Assembly: GCA_938084845.1 (NCBI GenBank)
Contig: CALKEB010000016.1
Coordinates: 1-64,000, forward strand
Source: an uncultured Polaribacter sp.
Lineage (GTDB): Bacteria > Bacteroidota > Bacteroidia > Flavobacteriales > Flavobacteriaceae
Length of the DNA stretch: 64,000 nucleotides
Reading direction: 5' to 3'
The notes beneath the pieces were generated by a model. It worked only from the letters and a program-made list of their open reading frames with translations, searched no databases and had not been told where the DNA came from. The first letter of the stretch is position 1. Each line of letters opens with the position of its first letter. A program made the translations under genes and the position numbers. Below, one piece after another: positions 6,836 through 14,393 of this stretch.

Positions 6836-7891
6836 TTAGGCGACAGTTCCTTGGCAACTACTTCCTGCACCTGCTGTACACCCATAACAATGTTGATTAA
6901 TAATTATAGTTCTATCTTCTAGTATAGCTTCATTGTAATCTGCAATATGTTTTACGTTACTGGCTACTTTTAAATTTAGCATTTGATTAAAATCGCAGTC
7001 ATACAAATACCCATCCCAACTCACAGAAATGGTATTGGTACACATTACATTTTCTACTGCAGAAGGATTGTAAGCATCTACCAAAGCCACCATATAGTCT
7101 TCATAATTTTCTGAGGCTATTAAATACTCTAAAAAACGACTAATTGGTAGATTGGTTATTGCAAATAAATGATGAAAATCGATATTGAAGTCTTCTTTTA
7201 AGGCCTTTTTAAAATCGTTTTCTAAGCCTTTTTGATCACCAGGTAAAAAAGCCCCTGATGGGTTGTACACTAAATCTAACTGCAACGAAGATCCAGGTAC
7301 TCCATAACCTACGTTGTTTAATTCTTGTAAGGCTTTTATAGAGGTGTCAAAAACTCCATTACCCCTTTGTTTGTCTGTTTTTCCACGTGTCCAATGAGGC
7401 ATAGACGAAACCACATGAATATTGTATTTTTTAAAGAATTTAGGTAAATCATAATATTTTTTATTGGCCCTTATGATGGTTAAATTAGAGCGAACAATAA
7501 AGTCTTTGATTCCGGCTTTAGAGGCTTCTTCTACAAACCATCTAAAGTTTGGATTCATTTCAGGAGCACCACCAGTTAAGTCTAAGGTATGTGCCTCTGT
7601 TTTTTTTATTACCTCAAGACATTGCTTCATTGTCTTTACCGACATAATTTCCTTTCTGTCTGGACCCGCGTCTACATGACAATGTTCACATACTTGATTG
7701 CATATGTATCCTAGGTTAATTTGAAGAATCTCTAATTTTTTTGGGCGTAAAGGAAACTGATTGGTTTCTTTAATTTTATTTGCAAATGTGGGGAGTTCTC
7801 CATCGCTGAAAATTCCGTTAGACAAAATTTCTAACTGTTTGCTAGTTTTGGCAATATCGTTATTTCTTGCTTTTAAGGATTTTGTAGCCAT
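6836..7891 (-). CDS. arsS: Arsenosugar biosynthesis radical SAM protein ArsS
   Basis: A 351-residue radical SAM enzyme. The 4Fe-4S cluster motif is CNQVCEHC (C64, C68, C71) within an IN-GYICN context, followed by DLTGGAPEMNPNF, the SAM-binding GGE-like region. The C terminus carries extra cysteines: HCYGCTAGAGSSCQ (C335, C338, C346), typical of this family (TIGR04167, formerly named for a supposed selenium link). ArsS transfers the 5'-deoxyadenosyl group of SAM to dimethylated arsenic, giving 5'-deoxy-5'-dimethylarsinoyl-adenosine, the precursor of oxo-arsenosugars. It precedes arsM by 14 bases. A leader of about 160 bases separates it from the upstream peroxidase-like gene and contains an inverted repeat. 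Confidence 0.93.
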   Translation of the reverse strand: MATKSLKARNNDIAKTSKQLEILSNGIFSDGELPTFANKIKETNQFPLRPKKLEILQINLGYICNQVCEHCHVDAGPDRKEIMSVKTMKQCLEVIKKTEAHTLDLTGGAPEMNPNFRWFVEEASKAGIKDFIVRSNLTIIRANKKYYDLPKFFKKYNIHVVSSMPHWTRGKTDKQRGNGVFDTSIKALQELNNVGYGVPGSSLQLDLVYNPSGAFLPGDQKGLENDFKKALKEDFNIDFHHLFAITNLPISRFLEYLIASENYEDYMVALVDAYNPSAVENVMCTNTISVSWDGYLYDCDFNQMLNLKVASNVKHIADYNEAILEDRTIIINQHCYGCTAGAGSSCQGTVA

Positions 7892-7925
7892 AGTAATGCT
7901 GTAGTTGTCTCAGAATCTTTTTAGG

Positions 7926-7948
7926 TGCTATGCTTGATGCACGTAGCA
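7926..7948 (-). promoter_or_regulatory. Inverted repeat in the arsS leader
   Basis: TGCTATGC and GCA-CG-TAGCA face each other across a five-base loop, giving eight pairs with a two-base bulge. It lies 35-57 bases before the arsS start codon, in the longest gap of the arsenic run. No U-tract follows, so it is not a terminator. It could be an operator half-site pair or an mRNA hairpin controlling arsS. No ArsR-type regulator gene is in the window. Confidence 0.35.
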
Positions 7949-8017
7949 GATTATTTTATGGTTTTTATTTTGAATACTTTTGGGTAGATCTCTTAGTTCA
8001 CTGGGGTAAGTGTTTTC

Positions 8018-8025
8018 CAAAAATA
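8018..8025 (-). promoter_or_regulatory. Possible -7 promoter element for arsS-arsM
   Basis: The minus strand reads TATTTTTG, matching TAnnTTTG, about 127 bases before the arsS ATG. No TTG box is found at the normal -33 distance, and such eight-mers occur by chance in AT-rich DNA. It is reported because the gap before arsS is the natural place for a promoter. Confidence 0.3.
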
Positions 8026-8050
8026 CTCTTGGTGTTTTTTTGGTTGCTAT

Positions 8051-8386
8051 TTACATTTCTAATTTATTCACCTTATTCATCATTTGAACACCATGCACTA
8101 ATGTTGCGCCACTTTTTATTGCAGCACCTACATGAATGGCTTCCATCATTTCTGGCTTTGTAATTCCTCTTTGTAAGCTATCTTTTGTATAGGCATCTAT
8201 ACAATATGGGCATTGTTCTGTATGCGCAACAGCTAACGCAATTAAAGATTTTTCACGAGCAGTTAAAGCACCCTCTTCAAAAACTTTACCATAATAATCA
8301 AAGAATTTAGCACCTAATTCTTCACTCCATTCGGTTATTTTTCCAAACTTTCTTAAATCAGCGGCATCATAGTATGTTTTAGACAT
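8051..8386 (-). CDS. Arsenosugar-associated AhpD/carboxymuconolactone-decarboxylase-like protein
   Basis: A 111-residue all-helical protein of the carboxymuconolactone decarboxylase / AhpD fold. The redox motif is AHTEQCPYCIDAYTK (H55, C59, C62). The region from LTAREKSLIALAVA on is typical of the group named for its link with arsenosugar clusters (TIGR04169, peroxidase-like). A peroxidase or thiol-disulfide role protecting the oxygen-sensitive radical SAM enzyme, or reducing arsenic intermediates, is plausible but unproven. It lies 33 bases downstream of the DUF547 gene and upstream of arsS on the same strand. Confidence 0.85.
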   Translation of the reverse strand: MSKTYYDAADLRKFGKITEWSEELGAKFFDYYGKVFEEGALTAREKSLIALAVAHTEQCPYCIDAYTKDSLQRGITKPEMMEAIHVGAAIKSGATLVHGVQMMNKVNKLEM

Positions 8387-8419
8387 AAATTTATTTTTTT
8401 TAAAACTTAAAGATAATAA

Positions 8420-9130
8420 TTATTTACTGTTTAAACCCCAATCATAAGGCAAATAAGCTATTTTTGTTTTGGCACTTATTTTGGTTTTCGAAAACGTATT
8501 TAAGTACGATTTTAGAGGTTTAGTTTTCGTAAAATCTTCTAAAAACCATTTAAAAATACTCGACACCACAACCGTATCTTTCGTTATTTTATTTTTTGAA
8601 GCATCATTGATAAATTCTGTCATCAACTGCTCTAATCTATCCTCAATATTTTGTTCTGTAAACGCTTTGTTAAATAATTTAGGACAAGATATTGAAGCAC
8701 AATTTATGCCAACATGAATTCTTGGATCTGTATAATTTTTCCTTAAAATAGAATGCTCAATTTCATCTAAAGTATAGGCTTTTTGATTAATAAAAGCAAA
8801 AGGAATTGTCCATGCTGTTTTTTCTTTCTTTTTAACGTCTAAGATAGATGTAATAGGGTAGTTTTTTAAAATTAATTTTAATGTATATGCATTATAAGCA
8901 TTTATCCAAAACGCTTTACTTTTATTTTCACTCCAAAACGCTTTGGGTGCTGTTGTATTTAAATAGCGTAAATAACGATCTAATTTGTGTTCTTTTTTTT
9001 TTAACAATGCGTAGTCTACAAGCCCAGAGTTGGTTACATGTTTTTCTAATAATTCGTTATAAATACTTTCCTGACCTGTTGTAGAAAAAGTCAGTGCCAT
9101 ACTAAAAAAAAGGAAAACATATTTGTTCAT
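8420..9130 (-). CDS. DUF547 family secreted protein
   Basis: A 236-residue protein with an N-terminal signal sequence (about residues 1-19, ending near TTGQES) and a DUF547 domain. Recognisable family features are the FWINAYNAYTLKLIL stretch, the LDEIEHSILR segment and VGINCASISCPKL with two cysteines. DUF547 proteins resemble cysteine-dependent hydrolases or transglutaminase-like folds, but their function is not established. It is the first gene of the minus-strand arsenic run, and DUF547 genes are often neighbours of arsenosugar genes in marine bacteria. An envelope location is expected from the signal sequence. Confidence 0.85.
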   Translation of the reverse strand: MNKYVFLFFSMALTFSTTGQESIYNELLEKHVTNSGLVDYALLKKKEHKLDRYLRYLNTTAPKAFWSENKSKAFWINAYNAYTLKLILKNYPITSILDVKKKEKTAWTIPFAFINQKAYTLDEIEHSILRKNYTDPRIHVGINCASISCPKLFNKAFTEQNIEDRLEQLMTEFINDASKNKITKDTVVVSSIFKWFLEDFTKTKPLKSYLNTFSKTKISAKTKIAYLPYDWGLNSK

Positions 9131-9182
9131 AAATTATCATTTTATACCTTAGACGAGATTGCGCTAACATATTTACAAAAAA

Positions 9183-9884
9183 CTAGTCCAATAGTTCTTC
9201 ATTAATGTTTAAATTGAATTTTTTTCGGAATGCATACACCGCTAAATAAAGTAAAGGAGTATCTAATGCAGCAATAAGGATTTTAAACAAAACCCCACTT
9301 AATAAAAGACCCCAAAATTTATCCCATTCAATAATGTTAAAAGAACATAAAAGTACTAAAACCGTTAACGTATCTATAAATTGCGAAGTAAAAGTAGAGA
9401 AGTTATTTCGCAACCAAAGGTGTTTTCCCTGGGTTAAATTTTTCCAAAAATGGTATACTTTTATATCAATAAACTGAGCAAATAAATAAGCAAGCATTGA
9501 TGCTAAAACAGCAAGTGGAGCAGCACCAAATACGGTTACAAAAGTGGAATCGTCTACAACAGACCAAGAAGTAGCAGGGGCTTCTTTAGATATGTAAATA
9601 ATCAGTAAAGAAAAGAAAGACGCAAAAATTCCCGCAATTACAACTTCATTTGCTTTTCGCTTTCCATAAATTTCAGATAAAATATCGGTAATTAAAAAAG
9701 TAATCGGGTAAGGTAATAATCCAACAGAGACTTCAAAAAGCTTCACATTAAAAAGCTTTATAGCTAAAGGATACCAATAAAAAAATTTTTGAAAGATTAA
9801 ATTAGAGGTTACTAAAGAGGCAATAAAAAGGGCTGCAAGAATTAAATAAATTCTATTGGCTAGTCTTCTGTTCTTCTGATTCAT
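9183..9884 (-). CDS. Queuosine precursor transporter (YhhQ/QueT-like, VUT family)
   Basis: A 233-residue membrane protein with about six hydrophobic segments (roughly 12-30, 45-65, 78-97, 120-143, 170-185, 190-215). The segments ASLVTSNLIFQKF, YPITFLITDILSEIYGKRKANEVV and AQFIDIKVYHFWK are typical of the VUT_1 / YhhQ family, which imports 7-cyano-7-deazaguanine for queuosine and archaeosine synthesis. It is 52 bases upstream of the DUF547 gene on the same strand, but nothing links it to arsenic metabolism. No other queuosine gene is in the window. Confidence 0.88.
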   Translation of the reverse strand: MNQKNRRLANRIYLILAALFIASLVTSNLIFQKFFYWYPLAIKLFNVKLFEVSVGLLPYPITFLITDILSEIYGKRKANEVVIAGIFASFFSLLIIYISKEAPATSWSVVDDSTFVTVFGAAPLAVLASMLAYLFAQFIDIKVYHFWKNLTQGKHLWLRNNFSTFTSQFIDTLTVLVLLCSFNIIEWDKFWGLLLSGVLFKILIAALDTPLLYLAVYAFRKKFNLNINEELLD

Positions 9885-10011
9885 TAAAACGAAGTTACAA
9901 AAATTTGAGAAAGCATTTTATAAAAACGAATTCTTTAAGGTGTATAAATTTAAAATTTCGTTATTTTGTTTTTTATAATTTTAATGCAAATCAACAGATA
10001 AATTATTTACA

Positions 10012-10893
10012 ATGAAAGCATATATTTTTCCAGGACAAGGTGCACAATTTACAGGAATGGGTTTAGATTTATACGAAAATTCAGACTTGGCAAAAGATTT
10101 GTTTGAAAAAGCAAATCAAATTTTAGGGTTTTCTATAACCGATGTTATGTTTAAGGGAACTTCAGATGATCTAAAAGAAACAAAAGTAACACAGCCTGCT
10201 ATTTTTTTACATTCTGTAATTCTTGCAAAAGTTTTAGGAGCTAACTTTAAGCCGCAAATGGTTGCTGGTCATTCTTTAGGTGAATTTTCTGCTTTGGTAG
10301 CAAATGGGGTGTTGTCTTTTGAAGACGGTTTACTACTTGTTTCAAAAAGAGCTTTGGCAATGCAAAAAGCTTGCGATAAAACACCGTCTACAATGGCAGC
10401 AGTTTTAGGGCTAGAAGATAAGGTTGTAGAAGATACTTGTGCCTCTATCGATGGTGTAGTTGTAGCTGCAAATTACAATTGCCCTGGGCAACTGGTAATC
10501 TCAGGTGCTATTGAAGCGGTTAAAAAAGCTTGTGAGGTGTTAACAGAAAAAGGTGCAAGAAGAGCATTATTGCTTCCTGTTGGTGGTGCATTTCATTCCC
10601 CGTTAATGGAACCAGCAAGAGAAGAGTTAGCAGCGGCTATTGAAGCTACTTCTTTTAATGAGCCTAAGTGCCCTGTTTATCAAAATGTTGCTGCAAAGGC
10701 TATTACAGATGCAGCTACAATTAAAAAGAATTTAATTGCACAATTAACAGGCCCAGTAAAATGGACGCAATGCATACAAGCGATGGTGGCAGATGGGGGA
10801 ACAGAATTTATAGAGGTAGGTCCTGGAAAAGTGTTACAAGGATTAATGCGTAAAATTGATAGAAGTGTTGCTGCAAGTGGTGCCGAAATTTAA
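10012..10893 (+). CDS. fabD: Malonyl CoA-acyl carrier protein transacylase
   Basis: A 293-residue transacylase that moves malonate from CoA to acyl carrier protein at the start of type II fatty acid synthesis. The oxyanion-loop motif FPGQGAQ is at 6-12, the nucleophile motif GHSLGEF at 86-92 (S88), and the catalytic histidine is in GGAFHSPLM (H195). The ending EVGPGKVLQGLMRKID is also typical. Length matches the family. It stands alone, without other fab genes next to it, and runs divergently from the queuosine transporter across about 127 bases. A small lipoprotein gene follows after 64 bases. Confidence 0.96.
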   Translation: MKAYIFPGQGAQFTGMGLDLYENSDLAKDLFEKANQILGFSITDVMFKGTSDDLKETKVTQPAIFLHSVILAKVLGANFKPQMVAGHSLGEFSALVANGVLSFEDGLLLVSKRALAMQKACDKTPSTMAAVLGLEDKVVEDTCASIDGVVVAANYNCPGQLVISGAIEAVKKACEVLTEKGARRALLLPVGGAFHSPLMEPAREELAAAIEATSFNEPKCPVYQNVAAKAITDAATIKKNLIAQLTGPVKWTQCIQAMVADGGTEFIEVGPGKVLQGLMRKIDRSVAASGAEI

Positions 10894-10957
10894 AAAACGT
10901 ATATTTTTTCTTATTGAGTCATTGTAAAGTTGTATATTCTAAGATTATTAACCTCAA

Positions 10958-11374
10958 ATGAAAAATAAAATGAAAAAATGTAAAGCAATACTCGTTTTTT
11001 TTCTAGTGATGACTGTATTCGTTAGTTGTGAAAGTGAAAAAGAACAACCGTTAACAATTCAAGATAAAGTTGAGTTATTAGAAGAGAACCAGTGGTTACT
11101 AAAAGGTTTTGAAGATGCAGTGATGTATACATTTTCTAATGGTGAACGGTTTACTCATTATGCTGTAGACGGTGCGTTTACAGAAGATGCTATTCCAGGT
11201 ACAGTAGAGTATACAATTACAGGTGATCTATTAACGATGGATTTCCATTTTGGAAATGTAAATACTTATGAGGTAGTTTTTTCTTGTAATAATAGTATTG
11301 TAGATTTTTATACTGATGGAGTTTTACAACATACATTATATGAAAGAGGTTCAGACTATCTTAGTTGTATCTAA
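10958..11374 (+). CDS. Hypothetical lipoprotein
   Basis: A 138-residue protein I do not recognise. A charged start and hydrophobic stretch (about residues 9-22) run into FVSCES, a lipobox whose cysteine is probably acylated. A second ATG four codons in (10970) may be the true start. The mature part contains FSNGERFTHYAVDGAF and YTITGDLLTMDF, which look like strands of a small lipocalin-like or META-like beta domain, and a conserved-looking C-terminal cysteine. It is likely anchored in the periplasm or outer membrane. A strong intrinsic terminator follows directly. Confidence 0.7.
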   Translation: MKNKMKKCKAILVFFLVMTVFVSCESEKEQPLTIQDKVELLEENQWLLKGFEDAVMYTFSNGERFTHYAVDGAFTEDAIPGTVEYTITGDLLTMDFHFGNVNTYEVVFSCNNSIVDFYTDGVLQHTLYERGSDYLSCI

Positions 11375-11390
11375 ACTACTTTTCAATAAA

Positions 11391-11427
11391 AAAAAGGCTT
11401 TCAATTCATTTTGAAAGCCTTTTTTTA
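11391..11427. terminator. Bidirectional intrinsic terminator
   Basis: AAAAGGCTTTCAA pairs with TTGAAAGCCTTTT around a short loop, with A-runs on the left and T-runs on the right. It lies between the convergent ends of the lipoprotein gene (11374) and the M16 protease gene (11446) and should serve both. Confidence 0.9.
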
Positions 11428-11445
11428 TAGGAATGATTAAGATTT

Positions 11446-14277
11446 TTATTTTTTAATTTTTTCTTGACGTTTGTTTAAAAGAACAGGCGCTCCATATCCT
11501 AGTTCTTTCATTCTGTCTAACTGTGTTTCTGCATCTCCAACAATGAACCAAATCATTTTATTTGGATTTACATATTTATTAGCCAATGTTTTAATTTGCG
11601 CTTTAGTCATTTTGTTTACGATGGCTTCTCTATCTTTCACATAGTCCGATTCCCAACCATATTCACTCATGTTTGATAACATATTTAATTTGGCTCTAGA
11701 AGTCTCAAAAGCTCGAGCATTGCTTTTTATTAAAAAGCTTTTGGTAGTTGCTAAATCTTTATCAGAAAATGTTTTTGGATACTCTTCTAATATCTGTTTT
11801 ATAGCTTGTGCAGATTCTAAGGTTACATTGCTTCTAACTCCACTAGAAATAGTAAAAGCACCTTTTGCAGTAGAACCTGAAAAGCCAGATCTAATGCCAT
11901 AAGTATACCCTTTACTTTCTCTTAATTCTTGAGTTAATCTAGAAGCAAAACCACCACCACCTAAAATGTAATTCATCACAGTTGCAGGATAAAAATCCTC
12001 ATCTGTGGCTGCTAAAGCAGGTGCTCCAAATTGTAAAACCGATTGTTTTGCGTTGGGGATATCATAAAAATAAACAATAGGTTCAGTAGGTGCATCTGGG
12101 GTCTTGTATTCAGGAATTGTAATCTCTTTTGCAACCCAATTGTTATTTAAATCTTGTAAAGATGCAATTACTTGAGCTTCTGAAATATCACCAACAACTA
12201 ATAGTTTAGCTACAGAGGGTGAAATATTTGTATTGTAAAAGTTCTTAACATCCTCTAAGGTAATATTGCTTACAGAACCAGTATTTCCTAGATTATTTTT
12301 ACCACGCATGTTGTCTTTACCATAGATCAACTCATTATACGTGTTTCTAGCTACAGCATTCGGGCTAGCTTCTTGCTGACGTAAACGAGCTATGGTGGCT
12401 TTCTTTACTAAATCGAACTCATTCGAATCAAACCTTGGTTCTAAGAGCATTTCTTTTACTAGAGCCAATGTTTTATCGTAGTTTTTTGCTAGAGTAGTTG
12501 CACTTATGGTTGTATTTTCTGTGCCTGAATATACATTGATAGATGCACCCAACTCTTGGATAGCCTCTTCCAGTTCGGTAACAGTTTTATTGGCAGTACC
12601 TTTTTCTAACAAGCTTGCAGTTAAATTGGCCAAGCCTAGTTTGTCCATAGATTCTAATAACTGGCCACCCTTAATAGATAAGTTAAAACGCACTAAAGGC
12701 ACTTCATCATTTTCTATTCCGTATATTTTTAAGCCATTTTCTAAGCTGGCTTTGTATACATCAGGTACAGCTAAAGAAGCCGTTTCTCCATAATCTGGTT
12801 CTATACTTCTGTCAAAAGAAGAAGGCGTTTTCTTATAAGATGCTGCAATTTTAGGATCGAATTTTTCTTCTGCACCAATTACAATTTTCTCTTCAACTAC
12901 ATCTGCTAAATCTGAACCTGTTAGAGCTAAATTTGCTTGATTTCTTGGCACAAAGCTAGTTGCGATAAAATTCTGTCCTTTAATATATTTTTTATATACC
13001 TTCATAACATCTTTTGCAGTAACTGCCAAAGTACTATTGATGTCTTCGGTTACAAAACCAGGATTACCTGTATAGGTGTTGTAAGAAGCTAAGCCAGTAC
13101 CTTTACCCAATACACTAGATAAACTACCGTAAAAACGAGTTTCTTGTCCTGCTTTAATTCTATTTAAATCTTTTTCAGAAATACCTTCTTCTTCAAATTT
13201 TGCAAAAGCTTTTTCAATACCTTCTTTCACTTCATCTAACTTTATTCCGTTAAAAGCCCTCACAATTAGTTGTGTTTGCCCAGCCAATTCAGAGGTATAA
13301 TTGTACATAGTTGTGTTTGATGTTAATTTTAAATCATCAATTAAAACCTTGTTAAATGGTGCGTTTTTACCATTGGTTAAATATTGCGTTAACACTTCCA
13401 ATGCATAAGAATCTTTATGGTATTGCGCAACACTTGGCCATGCCATGGTAAGCTGAGGTACTCTAGCAAAGTTATCTTCATAATACAGCAATTTAGTTTC
13501 GGCTACTTTACCTGGTCTTTTAGCTATTGGTTCAATTTCTTCACCTCTAGGGATTTCATTAAAATATTTCTTTACCCATTTTGTAGCTTGCGCAACATCA
13601 ATATCACCAGATAAAACTAAGGTAGAATTGTTGGGCACGTACCACTTTCTAAAAAATGTTTTCACATCTTCTAAAGTTGCATTCTGTAAATCTTCTAAAG
13701 AACCAATGACTTGCCAGTTATATGGGTGGTCTTTTGGATATAGGTTTTTATCAATCACATATTGATTATGGCCATAAGGCCTGTTGTCTATACTCTGTCT
13801 TTTTTCATTTTTTACCACTTGCTTTTCTTTGGCTAAAACAGGATCTGTAACCGTATTGATAAAGTACCCCAATTTATCAGCCTCTGCCCAAATCATTTTT
13901 TCTAGAGCGTCTTTTGGTACAGTTTGTAGGTAATTTGTTCTATCTCTAGAGGTAGAACCGTTAGCACCTGAACCACCTATTCGAGCACTCATTTTATCTA
14001 AACCACCTTTTCCTAAATTTTCTGATTCTAAGAAAAGTAAATGTTCAAATAGATGTGCAAAACCTGTTCTGCCTTCAATTTCTCTTGCAGAGCCAACATG
14101 CACCATCAATTCTACTGCCACTACTGGGTCTGATTTATCTACATGAAAAACAACGTCTAAGCCATTGGCTAGTTCAATTTTTTGGTAATTTACACGTAAC
14201 TCTTTTTTTTGTTGCTTAGAAGATGTACAGCCAACTAAACCAACAATTACTACGAATGCTAATAAAATATTTTTCAT
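11446..14277 (-). CDS. M16 family zinc metallopeptidase (two-module), lipoprotein
   Basis: A 943-residue pitrilysin-type protease. The N terminus has a signal peptide with lipobox GLVGC (C17), so it is probably anchored in the envelope. The first module carries the inverted zinc motif HLFEH (H75, E78, H79), with the downstream ligand glutamate expected in the KEKQVVKNEKRQ region. The second module (about residues 500-943) has the same fold signatures but no HxxEH, as is usual for the non-catalytic partner domain. The GGGGFASRLTQELRESKGYTYG segment is the classic M16 C-terminal motif. Such proteins degrade peptides in the periplasm. It is transcribed alone. Confidence 0.93.
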   Translation of the reverse strand: MKNILLAFVVIVGLVGCTSSKQQKKELRVNYQKIELANGLDVVFHVDKSDPVVAVELMVHVGSAREIEGRTGFAHLFEHLLFLESENLGKGGLDKMSARIGGSGANGSTSRDRTNYLQTVPKDALEKMIWAEADKLGYFINTVTDPVLAKEKQVVKNEKRQSIDNRPYGHNQYVIDKNLYPKDHPYNWQVIGSLEDLQNATLEDVKTFFRKWYVPNNSTLVLSGDIDVAQATKWVKKYFNEIPRGEEIEPIAKRPGKVAETKLLYYEDNFARVPQLTMAWPSVAQYHKDSYALEVLTQYLTNGKNAPFNKVLIDDLKLTSNTTMYNYTSELAGQTQLIVRAFNGIKLDEVKEGIEKAFAKFEEEGISEKDLNRIKAGQETRFYGSLSSVLGKGTGLASYNTYTGNPGFVTEDINSTLAVTAKDVMKVYKKYIKGQNFIATSFVPRNQANLALTGSDLADVVEEKIVIGAEEKFDPKIAASYKKTPSSFDRSIEPDYGETASLAVPDVYKASLENGLKIYGIENDEVPLVRFNLSIKGGQLLESMDKLGLANLTASLLEKGTANKTVTELEEAIQELGASINVYSGTENTTISATTLAKNYDKTLALVKEMLLEPRFDSNEFDLVKKATIARLRQQEASPNAVARNTYNELIYGKDNMRGKNNLGNTGSVSNITLEDVKNFYNTNISPSVAKLLVVGDISEAQVIASLQDLNNNWVAKEITIPEYKTPDAPTEPIVYFYDIPNAKQSVLQFGAPALAATDEDFYPATVMNYILGGGGFASRLTQELRESKGYTYGIRSGFSGSTAKGAFTISSGVRSNVTLESAQAIKQILEEYPKTFSDKDLATTKSFLIKSNARAFETSRAKLNMLSNMSEYGWESDYVKDREAIVNKMTKAQIKTLANKYVNPNKMIWFIVGDAETQLDRMKELGYGAPVLLNKRQEKIKK

Positions 14278-14365
14278 TTGGAATTTGATTTATCTTGCTA
14301 ATTTACAAAATGATTGTAAGAGTAGAATTGTTAAAATTCGAATTTATTCTTTCATAGAATAAACG

Positions 14366-14373
14366 TAAATTTG
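14366..14373 (+). promoter_or_regulatory. -7 promoter element for leuS
   Basis: TAAATTTG matches TAnnTTTG 20 bases before the leuS ATG. The nearest TTG upstream (14328-14330) is 35 bases away, too far for a standard -33 box, so only the -7 element is supported. Confidence 0.45.
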
Positions 14374-14393
14374 CAGCCTTAAATAGAGAATAG

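Noticed and set aside
6836-7891. Selenium-linked peptide radical SAM system, from the older family name
   Set aside because: Adjacent arsM and the AhpD-like and TIGR04282 genes support the arsenosugar assignment, and no selenium gene is present.
7930-8163. 77-residue plus-strand frame overlapping the arsS leader and AhpD-like gene
   Set aside because: Hydrophobic antisense frame with no family match; it overlaps a well-supported gene on the minus strand.
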